Position numbers and translations under genes: made by a program. A model generated the notes under the pieces. It made no database searches and was not told where the DNA came from. It saw nothing but the letters and a program-made list of their open reading frames with translations. Positions 22,391-32,324 of a stretch of DNA of 64,000 nt are shown piece by piece. The number at the start of each line of letters is the position of its first letter. Positions within the stretch are counted from its first letter, which is position 1. The DNA comes from Ischnura elegans (taxonomy: Eukaryota > Arthropoda > Insecta > Odonata > Coenagrionidae): assembly GCF_921293095.1 (NCBI RefSeq), contig NC_060253.1, positions 76,111,992 to 76,175,991 on the forward strand, written 5' to 3'.

Positions 22391-22407
22391 AAGTTTCTTG
22401 CAACCGG
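22391..22407 (+). repeat. possible Harbinger terminal repeat
   Basis: GTTTCTTGCAACCGGCC (minus strand GGCCGGTTGCAAGAAAC) is followed by an ATTA, compatible with a TWA target site. A variant lies at 22318-22331. The partner end was not located. Confidence 0.35.
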
Positions 22408-22582
22408 CCATTAGGTAGCTACTAAATTGTTTGAAAGTAACTGGCCTTCTACAAAAAGTTTTAGTTTTCTTTGTATAAATTTTCTCTTTTATATTTCCAT
22501 TTTGAATCAAATATGAATATGTAATTTTCTCCAAATCATGGGGTGATTAGAAATTTAAAAAATATCTTGTTAGCATAAGATA

Positions 22583-22622
22583 TCGTGTGGTGCAAAATGA
22601 CCTCAGCTGTCGACGCACCCTT
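22583..22622 (+). mobile_element. isolated 3' box of the I-type LINE
   Basis: GTGGTGCAAAATGACC followed by TCAGCTGTCGACGCACCC matches the 3' box of the full-length element (10333-10365). About 300 bp upstream (22260-22580) shows no coding match, so only the untranslated 3' end is recognisable: a very short 5'-truncated insertion. Confidence 0.65.
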
Positions 22623-23240
22623 AAAGCAGGGTGCGTCGTACGTGGTACAGGGTCGTAAAAAAGGTGTCAAAAATTAATTTTTCACTTTTGGATTTGGAAA
22701 AAAATTATTATATTTCCAAATTATAGAATGACCTATGACCACATTACAGAAATAATTTAACTTATAACTCAATTTTTTAAAGCAGGAGGCGTCGGTCAAT
22801 TTAATGAAAAATTATCTCAAACTTTTCCCATTTTTTGGAAGAAATGACAAGTTTTTTTGCTACTGTTGCGTCGTTTTAAAATGCCTAAATTTAATTGATT
22901 ACATAATAAAAATGAACATTTTTAGAATCCATTGTAGTGAACAATTTTAGTCTAGCGCAAAATTTTTATTACTTTTATTTAAACAATTAAAATGCCTTAT
23001 TTTTCACGTATTCTATCATAATGTCGAGAAAAACTTTGTTTTTCACTTTGCTTCACAAAGTGTTTAGCACCACATTATAAAATAAAGTGTCAACTTCAGT
23101 TATCAATTGAAAAATCCTGCCCCAATTTGCCACTCCGCCTCTCCTATCAAGTTATGTGCGTGAATGTCCAACCACTCGACGCGGTGGTTAGATGCGCTAC
23201 GCTAAATATGGTAACTGCCATCAGTTATGTTTTCGATGCT
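22623..23240. other. AT-rich non-coding stretch
   Basis: AT-rich with several A/T runs; nothing recognisable. The lower part may be 3' untranslated sequence of the minus-strand LINE that follows. Confidence 0.35.
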
Positions 23241-23249
23241 CAGCCGTTG

Positions 23250-25130
23250 CTGGTAATCGACGTTTTGGCGTTTTTATTTTGTGTGTGGCTTTATTGCTTT
23301 ATGTGGCTATATTTTTGTTTTACTATTTTGGGCGTGTAATTACGGTTATTGATCTTGAGTATTTTAAGTGTGGGTTTTCTGTGTAGCTCCAAAGCGGTGT
23401 CAGTAGTGTTTTGGGTTTTGTTGAGTGAATGTTGGAATGATTTTGCAATATCGTTAAGGCATTGTGTTATTGTATTTATTTTTAGGTTTTCGTGAATGTA
23501 CGTGTTGCGGACGAACCAGGGGGCGCCCATGATTGTCCTTAGTGTTTTGTTTTGTAAAACTGAGTTTGTGTGAGTATTTGCTATGGATCCCGAGGCAGGG
23601 TAACCATACGTGAGGAGTGGCCGTATCATGGACGTGTGTAGAATCTTTTATGTATGTAGTCCCAGGTGGGGACTTTAAGAGGGAAGAAATGGCTGCAGAT
23701 TCACTTTTTTGCCTTTTGAACCGCTGCTGTCGTATTGGCGCTCCATGTGAGGTTTTCGTCCAGTGTGACGCTCAGGAACTTACTGGTTTTACTGCGACTT
23801 ATTCGGGTATTTCCGTGGTAAATTGGGGTTGAAAGTGACTTTTTGGTCTTTCTGGCAAACTGCATTTCTTGGCTTTTGGCAGTGTTTAATTTAAGTTTCC
23901 ATGTTGACATCCAGTCCTAGATATCGTCGAGGTGCTCCTGGATTCGGTCCGCGGTCGTGTCTGGGTCGAATGATGTTGAAATATTGGCGAGATCGTCAGC
24001 ATACAGGAAGGTTTCGGTGTTCGGGTGAGAAGGTAGGTCATTGATATAGGTGTTAAAAAGGAATGGGGAAGGATGGAACCTTGCGGGACACCGGAAGTGA
24101 TTGGGTGTAACGGGGATCGTGCCAGATTGACGGAGGAATAGAAGGTGCGATCGGACAGGTAGGACTGAAGGATTTTAATGAAGCAAACGGAAATAGGTGT
24201 GGAGTGGAGTTTATGGATGAGTCCTTGGTGCCAGACACGGTCAGGCCTTGGACTGATCCAGGAAGACACTTACGATGTATTTGTTGATGTTAAAGCTGAG
24301 CTGAATTGTTTGGACGAGCCTGGTGATTTGATGGGTTGTGGAGTGACTGGGTCGGAACCCTGCCTGCTCTTTTCTGATTAGGTGGTGTTTTTCCAGTTCT
24401 GGAAGTAGTCGGTTCAGGATTGTTTTTCCTGGAGTTTGCCGAAGACTGAAAGTAGACTGATTGGTCTGTAGTTATTTGGGTCCAATTGCGATATCCCTGG
24501 CTTTGGGATATAGATAACTTTGGCGGATTTCCATGCTCTTGGAAAGCTAGACAGTTTAAAACAGGTATTAAATAGATGCCGTAGGAATAGCAGGTAGTTC
24601 GGAGGAAACTGCTTTGTAAGATGGTTGGTGAAGTTGTCTGGTCCGGGGGCTTTCTTTTTTGGCATCTCTTGCATTAGGGCTTGAAGCTTTGTTGGTGAGA
24701 CTGAAGGGAATTATGGAATTGGGGTGGAATGGCAGAGGGTGATGGCTAAATTCGTTTCTTCAGTCTTCAGCGGCGTCAGAGATTCCTGCGTCGCGGAAAG
24801 TCTCCGCCAGCTGTTCGAAGAACATGTTGGCCTTTTGGTTGTCAGTGGTTGCCTCAGTACCGTTAAAGTCCACAGGGGGGGTGTTTTGCCGCAACGGAGT
24901 GATCTTGCGAGTTGCCAGACGGAGTGGTCTTTGTGTGATGAAGATGCAATTTTCTCATCCCATAGTTGTTGACGGTAGGCAAGTATGGCTGACTTGTCTC
25001 GGTTTCTCAATGCTTTATAAAGGTTCCGAGTGACCGGATTTTGAGTACGGCGCCACAGTTTGAGTGCGTTGTTTTTGCGTTGGATAAGGCGTCTTTCAGA
25101 CGGCTTTTCGCCGGCCGCCGTCCACGGCAC
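23250..25130 (-). pseudogene. Jockey-type LINE ORF2 remnant (reverse transcriptase)
   Basis: Minus-strand blocks in order: RRLIQRKNNALKLW (endonuclease to RT linker), KKKAPGPDNFTNH, NNYRPISLLSVFGKL, then YLSDRTFYSSVN and SGVPQGSILP, followed by FLSVTLDENLTW and RPLLTYGYPASG of the thumb region. This is the Jockey-clade order. Several frameshifts separate the blocks, and the catalytic YADD region is scrambled around 24000. The endonuclease is missing, so the copy is 5'-truncated. Confidence 0.8.
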
Positions 25131-25200
25131 CGCGCCGTGAAATTCAGGCAGCTTTCAGACGAGACGACTTTTCGCCGGTCGCCGTTCACGGCGCACCATA
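25062..25200 (+). repeat. GC-rich direct repeat
   Basis: Two diverged copies of a GC-rich unit containing CTTTCAGACG, TTTTCGCCGG and CGCCGT-CACGGC, about 65 bp apart. They stand out in AT-rich surroundings and may be an end of another transposon. Confidence 0.5.
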
Positions 25201-25249
25201 AAATACATAGAACAGTACGGCAAGCAATCGGCACGACCATCAGCGACAT

Positions 25250-26029
25250 TTATTCACTAGTTCTTGAGTCGTTATCTGGATGGGTGCGAATTTTAAATTA
25301 ATAAATTAAATTATTATAAAATGTTTATCTTTGCTGCTGATATATTAACTTTAGTTTAGGCAACCTCGATACAAATATGAAATCTGTAACTAGCCAATGA
25401 GTAACTCATTTGATAGGTTATTATTATTTAATTTCTTTTTAAAAGTATTTATGCTAGCATTATTTTTCATAAAATTATTTTTAGACATAGGAAACATAAA
25501 ATATCAATACTAAAGAAAGAAAATGTAATAGATCTCAACACTTTCATGTGAAATGGGGAGTACATCATAATGATTTTTTCATTCAGTCCGACTTTAGAAT
25601 TTTTGTTTACTTCTCAAAACATTATTTATCAGAATTTCTTTCCAGTACTTTCAAATATTTCAAGAAATCTAACAGGAAGGAAAAGCAAAATACAAAGAAT
25701 TTTTACAAAATACAAAGAATTTTTACAAAATACAAAAAATATTGATAATGTTGAAACCTTTCGCTGCATCCCAAATCCCAAAACACTACCACATCTCTCA
25801 CAGAATAAGTTGACTGGTTTGACGGCGTAGAATTAAGCGATGCTGGAGAATGACTTGGTCCTGCTAGAGGAGAAGAAACTGCTCGCGACTGATGTATCCT
25901 CTGCTGAATGTTCTACACCTCGATTTGGAAGTAAACGGTTTCCGCTTCCTTGGGGTTAAGCAGGCTTGGTGCAATTGCTTTAAAAAAGATTAAATGACTA
26001 TCCTCAGGCTCCACTTTTATGTTCATGCA
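25250..26029. other. AT-rich stretch with a 20-bp tandem repeat
   Basis: At about 25687-25740 there are nearly three copies of ACAAAATACAAAGAATTTTT. Otherwise nothing recognisable. Confidence 0.4.
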
Positions 26030-26030
26030 G

Positions 26031-26072
26031 GATTATAAAAAAGGATCACCGAGTTACCTTGAGATATTTACA
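26031..26072 (+). repeat. dispersed direct repeat, copy 1
   Basis: GATTATAAAAAAGGATCACC followed by GAGTTACCTTGAGATATTTACA; the partner is at 26391-26432. Sequence after both copies is loosely alike for about 150 bp, including a GC-rich block ending near CAGTTCGGAGCT and CAGTCCGCGGCAGCT, which suggests two diverged copies of one short element. Confidence 0.55.
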
Positions 26073-26390
26073 CCACATATACAACAAAACCTATAGAGAA
26101 TTATACCAAAAGGGGAATTGTGACCTCCCGCGACGCCGAAATTAAGATCAATTTTTCGAACGTGCGGCACAGTTCGGAGCTTTCTGCTGGCCACGGGGAA
26201 TACCGTGCTCGACGGACGTTGGAAAGTGAATTTTTCAGCAAGTGAATTATATATAAGATATAATTTATTTAGTGCCACGTTTAATTTACATATCACGCAA
26301 TCTAACTTCTTCGCTGTCTTGTGATATTTATCGTCGATAAGAAACAAATTGGAGGACGTGTTTTTCGTCGAAATTTTGTGTTTATTTGTG

Positions 26391-26432
26391 ATTATAAGAA
26401 AAGGATCACCGTGTTACCTCAAGATATTTACA
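26391..26432 (+). repeat. dispersed direct repeat, copy 2
   Basis: GATTATAAGAAAAGGATCAC followed by CGTGTTACCTCAAGATATTTACA; partner of 26031-26072. Confidence 0.55.
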
Positions 26433-26905
26433 TTATACTACATCAAACGCTTTAGTGTCCATCCAAAGAAATCAACTACGACCATTTGAATCAAGCAAAA
26501 TAAAAATCGATGTCTTTGCCGCGCGCGCAGTCCGCGGCAGCTCCCCGATGGTATGGAATGTCGTGACTCGGCGTAATTTACAATTGATATGTACATGTAG
26601 TCATATAGGCTATGTTTGCGTATATTGTTAGTCTTATTATTTACTTAATAGAATACACATATTTTAGTCTTTTTTTCTCTATTTCTCCATGTAAATAAAT
26701 GATTAGCTCTAGATAGGTTGATAGCTGTTGGGCATATCGCACACGTAATTGCATGACTTGGATTCGGTAGAAAAACAGTTCCTTCCACTTCCATGCTGCA
26801 GAATGTCATACCAATCGTCTAACAACAAGAGTTTATTCATCAGTCCAATCGGCAAGCCTCGGGTTTTCTTTGTAATTATCTGTGCGGTGTTCACTGTCAT
26901 TAATT
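26433..26905. other. unassigned non-coding stretch
   Basis: Holds the diverged tail of the repeat above and a 63-codon minus-strand frame (26709-26900) without recognisable domains. Confidence 0.3.
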
Positions 26906-26908
26906 GAT

Positions 26909-27062
26909 GCGCCGAAGGTGCTTTCCCGCTGTACCGGTGAATTATTTCACCCTAACCAGCCAGATTACAGATGATTATATTTTGTGCGCAATTGTCTGTG
27001 TTGTGTGGGTAGTGTTTTGTTTGTGTGAGCAGAAACTTAAAACTAATGAGGATTTTTACATA
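26909..27062 (+). repeat. dispersed repeat shared with 52025-52175
   Basis: CGCCGAAGGTGC, ACCGGTGAATTATTTCACCC, AACCAGCCAG, then TGTGTGGGTAGTGTTTTG and GTGAGCAGAAACTTAA recur in the same order at 52025-52175. Probably an untranslated part of a retroelement. Confidence 0.6.
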
Positions 27063-27199
27063 TAGATTATTTTGGATTGAATACATAGGATTTGGATTGA
27101 TACATTTTGGACCATATATTCATAGGTTTTCTTTACATTGACAAATTAATTAATTCAACAGCTATATTATAATTTTAATGCTGGATATGGAATTTCTTC

Positions 27200-27476
27200 T
27201 CTTTTTTCTTTCTTTTGTCTTTATTCATTTCTTTGAATAAGGTAATTTATAATTTTTTTCCTTTTAATTATATTTTTTTGTATTTTGTTTTTTTTTTTTG
27301 CTTTTCCATTATTTTTATATTTTTTTCCTTGTTTTTCTTTTTATTTATATATTTTTTCTTTTCATTATCAGCATTTTCATTAATTAAGAGTACACAAATT
27401 TAGGGGATAAGTAATTAATACATATATATATATATATATATGTATTAATTACTAATAATATATATATATATATATT
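27200..27476 (+). repeat. T-rich low-complexity tract with (TA)n
   Basis: Poly-T-rich from 27200 to 27375, then TA runs at about 27421-27441 and 27459-27476. Confidence 0.8.
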
Positions 27477-28370
27477 GTGATGAACGGATTTTGCGTCCGT
27501 TATAAAATAGAGCAGGAAACACCTCAGAGCGGTGGCGACGTGAAAAAACGAGTAATTTTGGAAATGCAAAACGTACGGGATAATTGGAAGGGGAGGTTAA
27601 GGGTAAGAGACCACACGTATTCCTGGGTTGCGAACACAAGAAATGCATTTATTCACAAAGATCGCAATAATTAAATTTAACATACAAAAATATGGGGAGT
27701 AGCACTTGAAATAATGTTAGTAGGACCGGATTGTCAAGGATCAAATACAAAATACGAAGAAACCAAAAATCAACATCATAACATAAAAGTAAACTTGAAA
27801 TGAACTGCATTTAAATCCTTTCGCAGGGTTTAAAAGTCCACTGCTGCCCATTTGAAATTCAAGATTCACTAATTGTTCCAGCGCTTTCTTGAAATGGGGA
27901 AAAAAGGGGGAGGTAGAAGAGAAAAACGTTCTCGACGCTGCTTCGACCGGGGAAAGTGGTGAGGGCACGGTTTATTACTGCACCTTATTCGGGAACACGA
28001 AATCTCTTGGACTTCTCATGAGCTCGTGATGGTTCCTCGTTGCATTTTCCAAGCCGTTGACTGGAGAGTTGCCAAGGTGCTTTCTTTCTCTCCGATGTCC
28101 AGTGGCTCAAATGCTCGACCCACTCCAGTCAAGGCGAGTCGTAGTCGTCTCGTGATTCTGCCGGTGCTTTCTCTCTGCATGCCGGGTGGCTCTATGCTCG
28201 ACCGTCTCTCTCCGATGCTGGTGGCTCAATCTCCAAGCGCCTCGTGAGAGGGGAAGGGAGGGAAGGGCAGTGGTTTCACTCGCGCGCTCTGTCGGGTCGT
28301 GATTCACTTACTTTGGCGCGGTATTAAAAAAATGCTGTTCGCACGCATACAAAAAATAAACTACATTTAT
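27477..28370. other. possible LTR-like segment, unassigned
   Basis: Starts near TGTGATGAACGG and has the alternating AT-rich and G/C-rich make-up of the LTRs in this window, but no matching terminal CA end or target-site duplication was found. At 28075-28245 there are degenerate repeats (TGCTTTCTCTC, GTGGCTC, ATGCTCGACC). No coding content seen. Confidence 0.3.
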
Positions 28371-28534
28371 ACCAAATACACTTAATAGTCAGAAAAAAGG
28401 AAAGGGTAGAGATGGGGACAAGTAGACTCATAGACGAGTGATTTGTTAAGGCAGTTTGTATGTGATGGGGATTTTTGGATCGTAATCCCATGTCTGTGAG
28501 TAATGTGTTTTGAGTTGCCCCGAGTCTGGACTTA

Positions 28535-29226
28535 AAGTTGTTCGTTAATTTGGTGTTGGGCTTGGAGGAGCAGCATTTGGTTGAGTAAGAACATTTTTCT
28601 TTCCACTGTTGTGTGGAGAGAGGGGAGGTAAGAGCTTATATCCGTGAAACATGTTAGAAGTTCACTGACTTCGTTTTGGGGAGTGGCGGAAGGGTTTAGT
28701 GAAGGGAATTCTGCGTTGTTGGCAGAGGCAAAAGAGCGGGTAAGCGGGGGAGGTTTGGGAGCTGATTGCTGGTTGGGGCTTGCTAGCCGGCGAGCTGCCA
28801 TGGCAGCTTTCGCCGCTCGGTGTTTTTCACACCCGCGGTAGCTGGCCGGGTGTTCATTTGCGCAAAGGGCGCATTTAGCTGGAAGGTCACGGCGTTTCTC
28901 AGAATCAATTGATGCATAATCCTCAGCACATTTGACACACTTGGGGGGGGGGGGGGGGAGTCCGCAGTGATTTATAGTGTGCCCTATTGCTTGGCACCTG
29001 TGGCATTGTACCGGGATGGCAGGTTTTTTTTAAAATATATCAATTTTAATGCTTACTCCAGCAAGGTGTCTCGTTGCCATAAATTTGGCGGCATCAATGG
29101 TGTTCTCGGTTATTACATGAACTGTGTGGGGTATTTAGGGACTGAAAGTGTTCCTTGTTCTCGCTGCCTGGGAGATGGTCTGGTGAAGTAAATACGGTGG
29201 CAGGAGATAACGGGGAAACCTAGATG
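28535..29226 (-). pseudogene. Jockey-type ORF1, zinc-knuckle part
   Basis: After stops and frame changes come HTVHVITENTIDAAKFM, then QCHRCQAIGHTINHC (first knuckle), CVKCAED (second, damaged) and CALCANEHPASYRGC (third), followed by an Ala-rich tail and LLLQAQHQINEQL. A C-run of about 15 bases at 28945-28959 sits between the first two knuckles and probably changes length easily, adding to frame loss. Confidence 0.75.
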
Positions 29227-30417
29227 TTAGAAGTCTGCTAGGATTTGCTCGTCTGATACCGAGACAAAAATTCCGCGCAATGCGAATTCTCTACGCCTGT
29301 TTTCAGGAAGGCAATACGTGTTATAAGGGATGTTGAGGTTTTTGAGTGTTGTTAGTTTTGCTAAAAAGTCGGCAGATGTTGAGCAGTTAATTATTGCTCC
29401 ATGTTTGGAGGTTGCGTGAGAAACTGGAGGGAAGTGGCAGTTTCTGAGTAGTTGAGAGTGAAGAGTTGGCCATTTGGAGGTGTCGACAACGTGGATTGGG
29501 GGAATGTTGGACCGTTTTCTAGTTGGGTCATGAGTTCGTTGTGATGTACTAGCTTCAGTGCAGTTATCTGCAATAGTTGATGTTAGGTTGGGTTGGTAGT
29601 GTTCGGCGTGCGAGATATTTGTATGCGATTCTATAGGATTGCTGATTTGGGGAATTGTATTGGTCCTTTTAAGGGCCTTTGAAGGAATGGCTTGCCTTAG
29701 GGAGTCGGAAGTAAGGTTGTCAGTAGTTTCCACTGACTTAGAGTCAGATTCTGGTGTTTTTGTGATTTTGGCCCTTTTAAGGGACATCTCTGTTTCTACT
29801 TGACCAAGGGCCTCGTGAGTGAGATTTTCATTATTCTCTTTGCTTGGACAATCTTTGACAATCTCAGAATTGGTCCTTTTAAGGGCCGGGACATGATTGG
29901 CATGGCTTGGCGCCTTGGGTGTAGGTTTCACTTTTTGGGGCTTGGGTTCTAGGGTGTTTGCTAGTTCTACATTAGGGTTGGTCCATTTTTGGGCCGTTTT
30001 GCTGATGGAGTCTTTGTTTTGGCCGATGTCCTCCTTGGGTGGAGCCAGAAGGGCGTATCTATTGGAAAAAATGGGGGTGACTGTGATGTTCTTTCCTCGT
30101 TTGCGCGAGGAAGTAGGTTGAAATTTAGTGTCCAGACTCTTACAGGGGGCTTGCGCTTTTTGTCTCTGGCTGGCAGGGTTAGCTGGTGGGGTAAGAGTGG
30201 TTGGCGGTGGCGCCGCCGGTGTCGCGGCTGGAACGGGGATGGCTGATGAGGCGGATTTCTGTTTTTCCGCTACTTCGTTGTTTCGTAAGGTCCCCTTAAG
30301 GACCTGAAGGGCTTCAGGTGGCAGCCTGGCGTTCAAATCGGTGATTGCCCGCAGCAGAGCCGCGGAGTCCTCACCGGCTGGTGACTCGTTGCTGTTTAGG
30401 GCCGCCATGGGCTCCAA
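29227..30417 (-). CDS. Jockey-type ORF1, N-terminal part
   Basis: Open 396-residue frame starting MEPMAALNSNESPAGED. It is Pro/Ala/Ser/Thr-rich, then carries three diverged repeats around ALKRTN, SLKRAK and ALKRTN spaced about 35 residues, then a conserved block (IPPIHVVDTSKWPTL, SHATSKHGAIINC, YNTYCLPENRRREFAL). That block matches the ORF1 at 44995-45654 (ADTTKWPIL, SHATSTTSAIIKC, RTYQLPENRLREL). The frame stops at ILADF and the rest of ORF1 continues in other frames, so the full protein is not made. The role would be RNA binding in the retrotransposon particle. Confidence 0.75.
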   Translation of the reverse strand: MEPMAALNSNESPAGEDSAALLRAITDLNARLPPEALQVLKGTLRNNEVAEKQKSASSAIPVPAATPAAPPPTTLTPPANPASQRQKAQAPCKSLDTKFQPTSSRKRGKNITVTPIFSNRYALLAPPKEDIGQNKDSISKTAQKWTNPNVELANTLEPKPQKVKPTPKAPSHANHVPALKRTNSEIVKDCPSKENNENLTHEALGQVETEMSLKRAKITKTPESDSKSVETTDNLTSDSLRQAIPSKALKRTNTIPQISNPIESHTNISHAEHYQPNLTSTIADNCTEASTSQRTHDPTRKRSNIPPIHVVDTSKWPTLHSQLLRNCHFPPVSHATSKHGAIINCSTSADFLAKLTTLKNLNIPYNTYCLPENRRREFALRGIFVSVSDEQILADF

Positions 30418-30478
30418 GGCGGCCTGTTGTATTGTTGAGGGAGGACAGGGGGGCTATAGGGGACTAACTCCCTAACGA

Positions 30479-30498
30479 GGGGACCCGGCCGGGTCCCC
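30479..30498. repeat. perfect 20-bp palindrome in the LINE leader
   Basis: GGGGACCCGGCCGGGTCCCC, in the 5' leader about 60 bp before ORF1. A diverged copy (GGGGACCCGACAGGTCCCC) lies at 40183-40201 before another ORF1 start, within the shared string CTARCGAGG. An RNA hairpin or a protein site is likely; function unknown. Confidence 0.7.
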
Positions 30499-30829
30499 CA
30501 GGCGTGTAATGAGTTAGACTCTAGTGCCTGGGGTAGCGGCCGGGACAACCTGGGATGCCGCTATAGTGAAGAGGCATCACCCGGTGGTGAGAAACGCAGT
30601 GGCCGGGTTCGAGTGGTAGGTACGAGCCCAGCCAGCTGCGGCCCCCCGGGTGCCCTCTTAGCGACGGGAGAGTGGCGTCGAAATCGCTGCCGCAGCAGTG
30701 AGTCTGCACAGGGTGGTGTTTTGGCCAGGCATTCTTGCTTGCCTGGGCCGTTCAGCTTCCCAACGTTATGTTATTCAGCTTTTGTGTTAACGGATGAGGT
30801 TCTCCCGTCCAGTTTTCGTTGAGGGTCCT

Positions 30830-31244
30830 TCACCTCCGCCAAATCCTCTTCCAAGGTGGCACATCCTCCTTCCTGCCAGTGGAAGAGCAAGGTCTTTTGT
30901 AGCGATCGTGGGTGGACGGCTTCTCTGCTGCCTTCTGTATGTTTGCAATTGATGAAGCCTCAGCCTTTCTGAAGTAGTCTATGGCGACTTCCTTCAGATG
31001 ATCTTGTATCGGCTCAATGCCTGTTAAGGCGTAGAGGATCTCGTTGGCGTATATCCATCCCAGCTGATGAATGTTCCGTAGGGCCGCAGTCTCGGTGACC
31101 CGGATCGGCTTGCCGGAGGCCCATGTAAGACGGCCACTCCATGCTGGCGCAGCGTAAGTCAGTATTGGCCGGATGGCCAAGTTGTAGAGCTGCAACATTG
31201 TATGCAGCGTCAGATGTTGTGAACGGAGCAGCGGCTCCAGACTG
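30830..31244 (-). pseudogene. Jockey-type ORF2, C-terminal part beyond the insertion
   Basis: Encodes LEPLLRSQHLTLHTMLQLYN, IRPILTYAAPAWSG and NEILYALTGIEPI, the usual C-terminal region of Jockey ORF2. It continues ARTKHLTR on the far side of the inverted-repeat transposon. Ends with DVPPWKRIWRR and a stop. Confidence 0.8.
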
Positions 31245-32324
31245 ACAAGGGGAATACACGACCTTCGCATCGCCGATCGAGCTCAAATTTTGCGATTCGG
31301 TAGTTTATGGGTACAAATGTAATATGCCGAAGCGAGACGACGCACTTCTCGTAAAATTCCGAGAAAAAAGCAATTGAAAATAGTAAAAAATGAAGAACCG
31401 CTTTATAAACAGTTTTGAACACCTATATCAAACAAGTGGGCAGCAGCCCAGTGGATACGGTGTCCGACAGTGGAGGTGAAGATATGCTCTTCCATCGATG
31501 CTCTCTTGGGGAACTTTTTTGTGTTAATTTTTAAGAATTTTACTGTTTAAATTTTTGAAGTTCGTTTTAGATCTTCGTTACTACTGTGGATTATATTTTT
31601 AAAAGAGTTTTTTTAATATTTAAATCAGGAATGGATCAGCTTGGGATTAGGAACTGAGGATGAAGGGTGGATAGAAACCCGGCGTCGGCATTAGCCTGCT
31701 CTTAACGAAAGACGCCAAGGGGACCACGGCTTAACGTCCCATCCGACGGACGGTGTACTGCACAACTAGTGTAATCCACATTACACGCAGGGATTGAATT
31801 TAGGAATGCCCCTTAATTCTTTACCGAGATATGGATGTGGAAGGCCAGTACACTGCCTCACCACTCCAGTTAATCCTTAATTTGCAATTTTCAGGATGGA
31901 ACTCATCATAAAGACATGCAAAGCAAAGTGATTTGCGGCACCACGAACAAGAAGAAAAGGCGTTTTTTCCACAACTGCAACGACTGTCCATAATTTTTGA
32001 AGGAAAACACACGTCATTTACATTTACGAAAAATTGTCTCGTGCCAGCGAGCTTCGAAGCAAACCATGCATATTTTAACATGTTTTGGAAAATCGGAACA
32101 CTTAATTGGTTATGAATTATTGAACATGCATGGTTTGTTTCACATAGGCGTTCAAAACAGTTTATATAGCGTACCTTCATTTTTTACGATTTTTAATAGC
32201 TTTTTTCTCGGAATTTTACGAGAAGTGCGTCGTCTCGCTTCGGCATATCACATTTGTACCCATAAACTACCGAATCGCAAAATTGAACTGGATCGGCGAT
32301 GCAAAGGTCGTGTATTCCCCTTGT
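31245..32324. mobile_element. DNA transposon with 190-bp terminal inverted repeats
   Basis: The left arm (31245-31435) and right arm (32134-32324) are inverted copies; the outermost 18 bases, ACAAGGGGAATACACGAC, are identical. The arms differ at scattered positions. The insertion splits a Jockey ORF2. The interior has one recognisable coding remnant (31821-32180). Target-site duplication could not be fixed because host and arm bases are ambiguous. The family is not one I can name; see the coding remnant. Confidence 0.78.
31821..32180 (-). pseudogene. Cys-rich C-terminal remnant of an unidentified transposase
   Basis: 119-codon frame: MLKYAWFASKLAGTRQFFVN and VNDVCFPSKIMDSRCSCGKN lead into a cysteine-rich end (C-x-C, C-x2-C, C-x2-C, then HPENC). 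Zinc-binding C-terminal domains of this pattern occur in several transposase families, piggyBac among them, but the piggyBac TTAA site and CCC ends are not seen. The rest of the gene is missing, so the element is non-autonomous. Confidence 0.5.

Larger units (their letters stand above)
15060..22410 (-). mobile_element. composite PIF/Harbinger element split by nested insertions
   Basis: On one strand and in collinear order lie: a Myb/SANT-like N-terminal part (22120-21590), its coiled-coil C-terminal part (18745-18540), then a HARBI1-like transposase (18480-15060). PIF/Harbinger elements carry exactly this pair, a SANT/Myb protein and a nuclease. A Ty3-type pol fragment with probable LTR separates the two halves of the first gene, and a solo LTR interrupts the second. 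A possible terminal repeat (GTTTCTTGCAACCGGCC) is at 22391-22407 and a similar GTTTCTTGCAACCC at 22318. The matching repeat at the other end was not found, so the lower boundary is uncertain. Confidence 0.65.
28390..30780 (-). mobile_element. internally deleted Jockey-type LINE copy
   Basis: On the minus strand: GC-rich 5' leader with a perfect palindrome (30479-30498), ORF1 with zinc knuckles (30417-28535), then directly the last codons of an ORF2 (FKSRLGATQNTLLTD at about 28530-28490). That ORF2 end matches NLKSRLGATQNTILTH of the fragment at 52467-52949. Endonuclease and nearly all of reverse transcriptase are absent at the junction near 28535. 5'-truncation cannot produce this form, so a deletion or template jump is implied. 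Confidence 0.7.
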
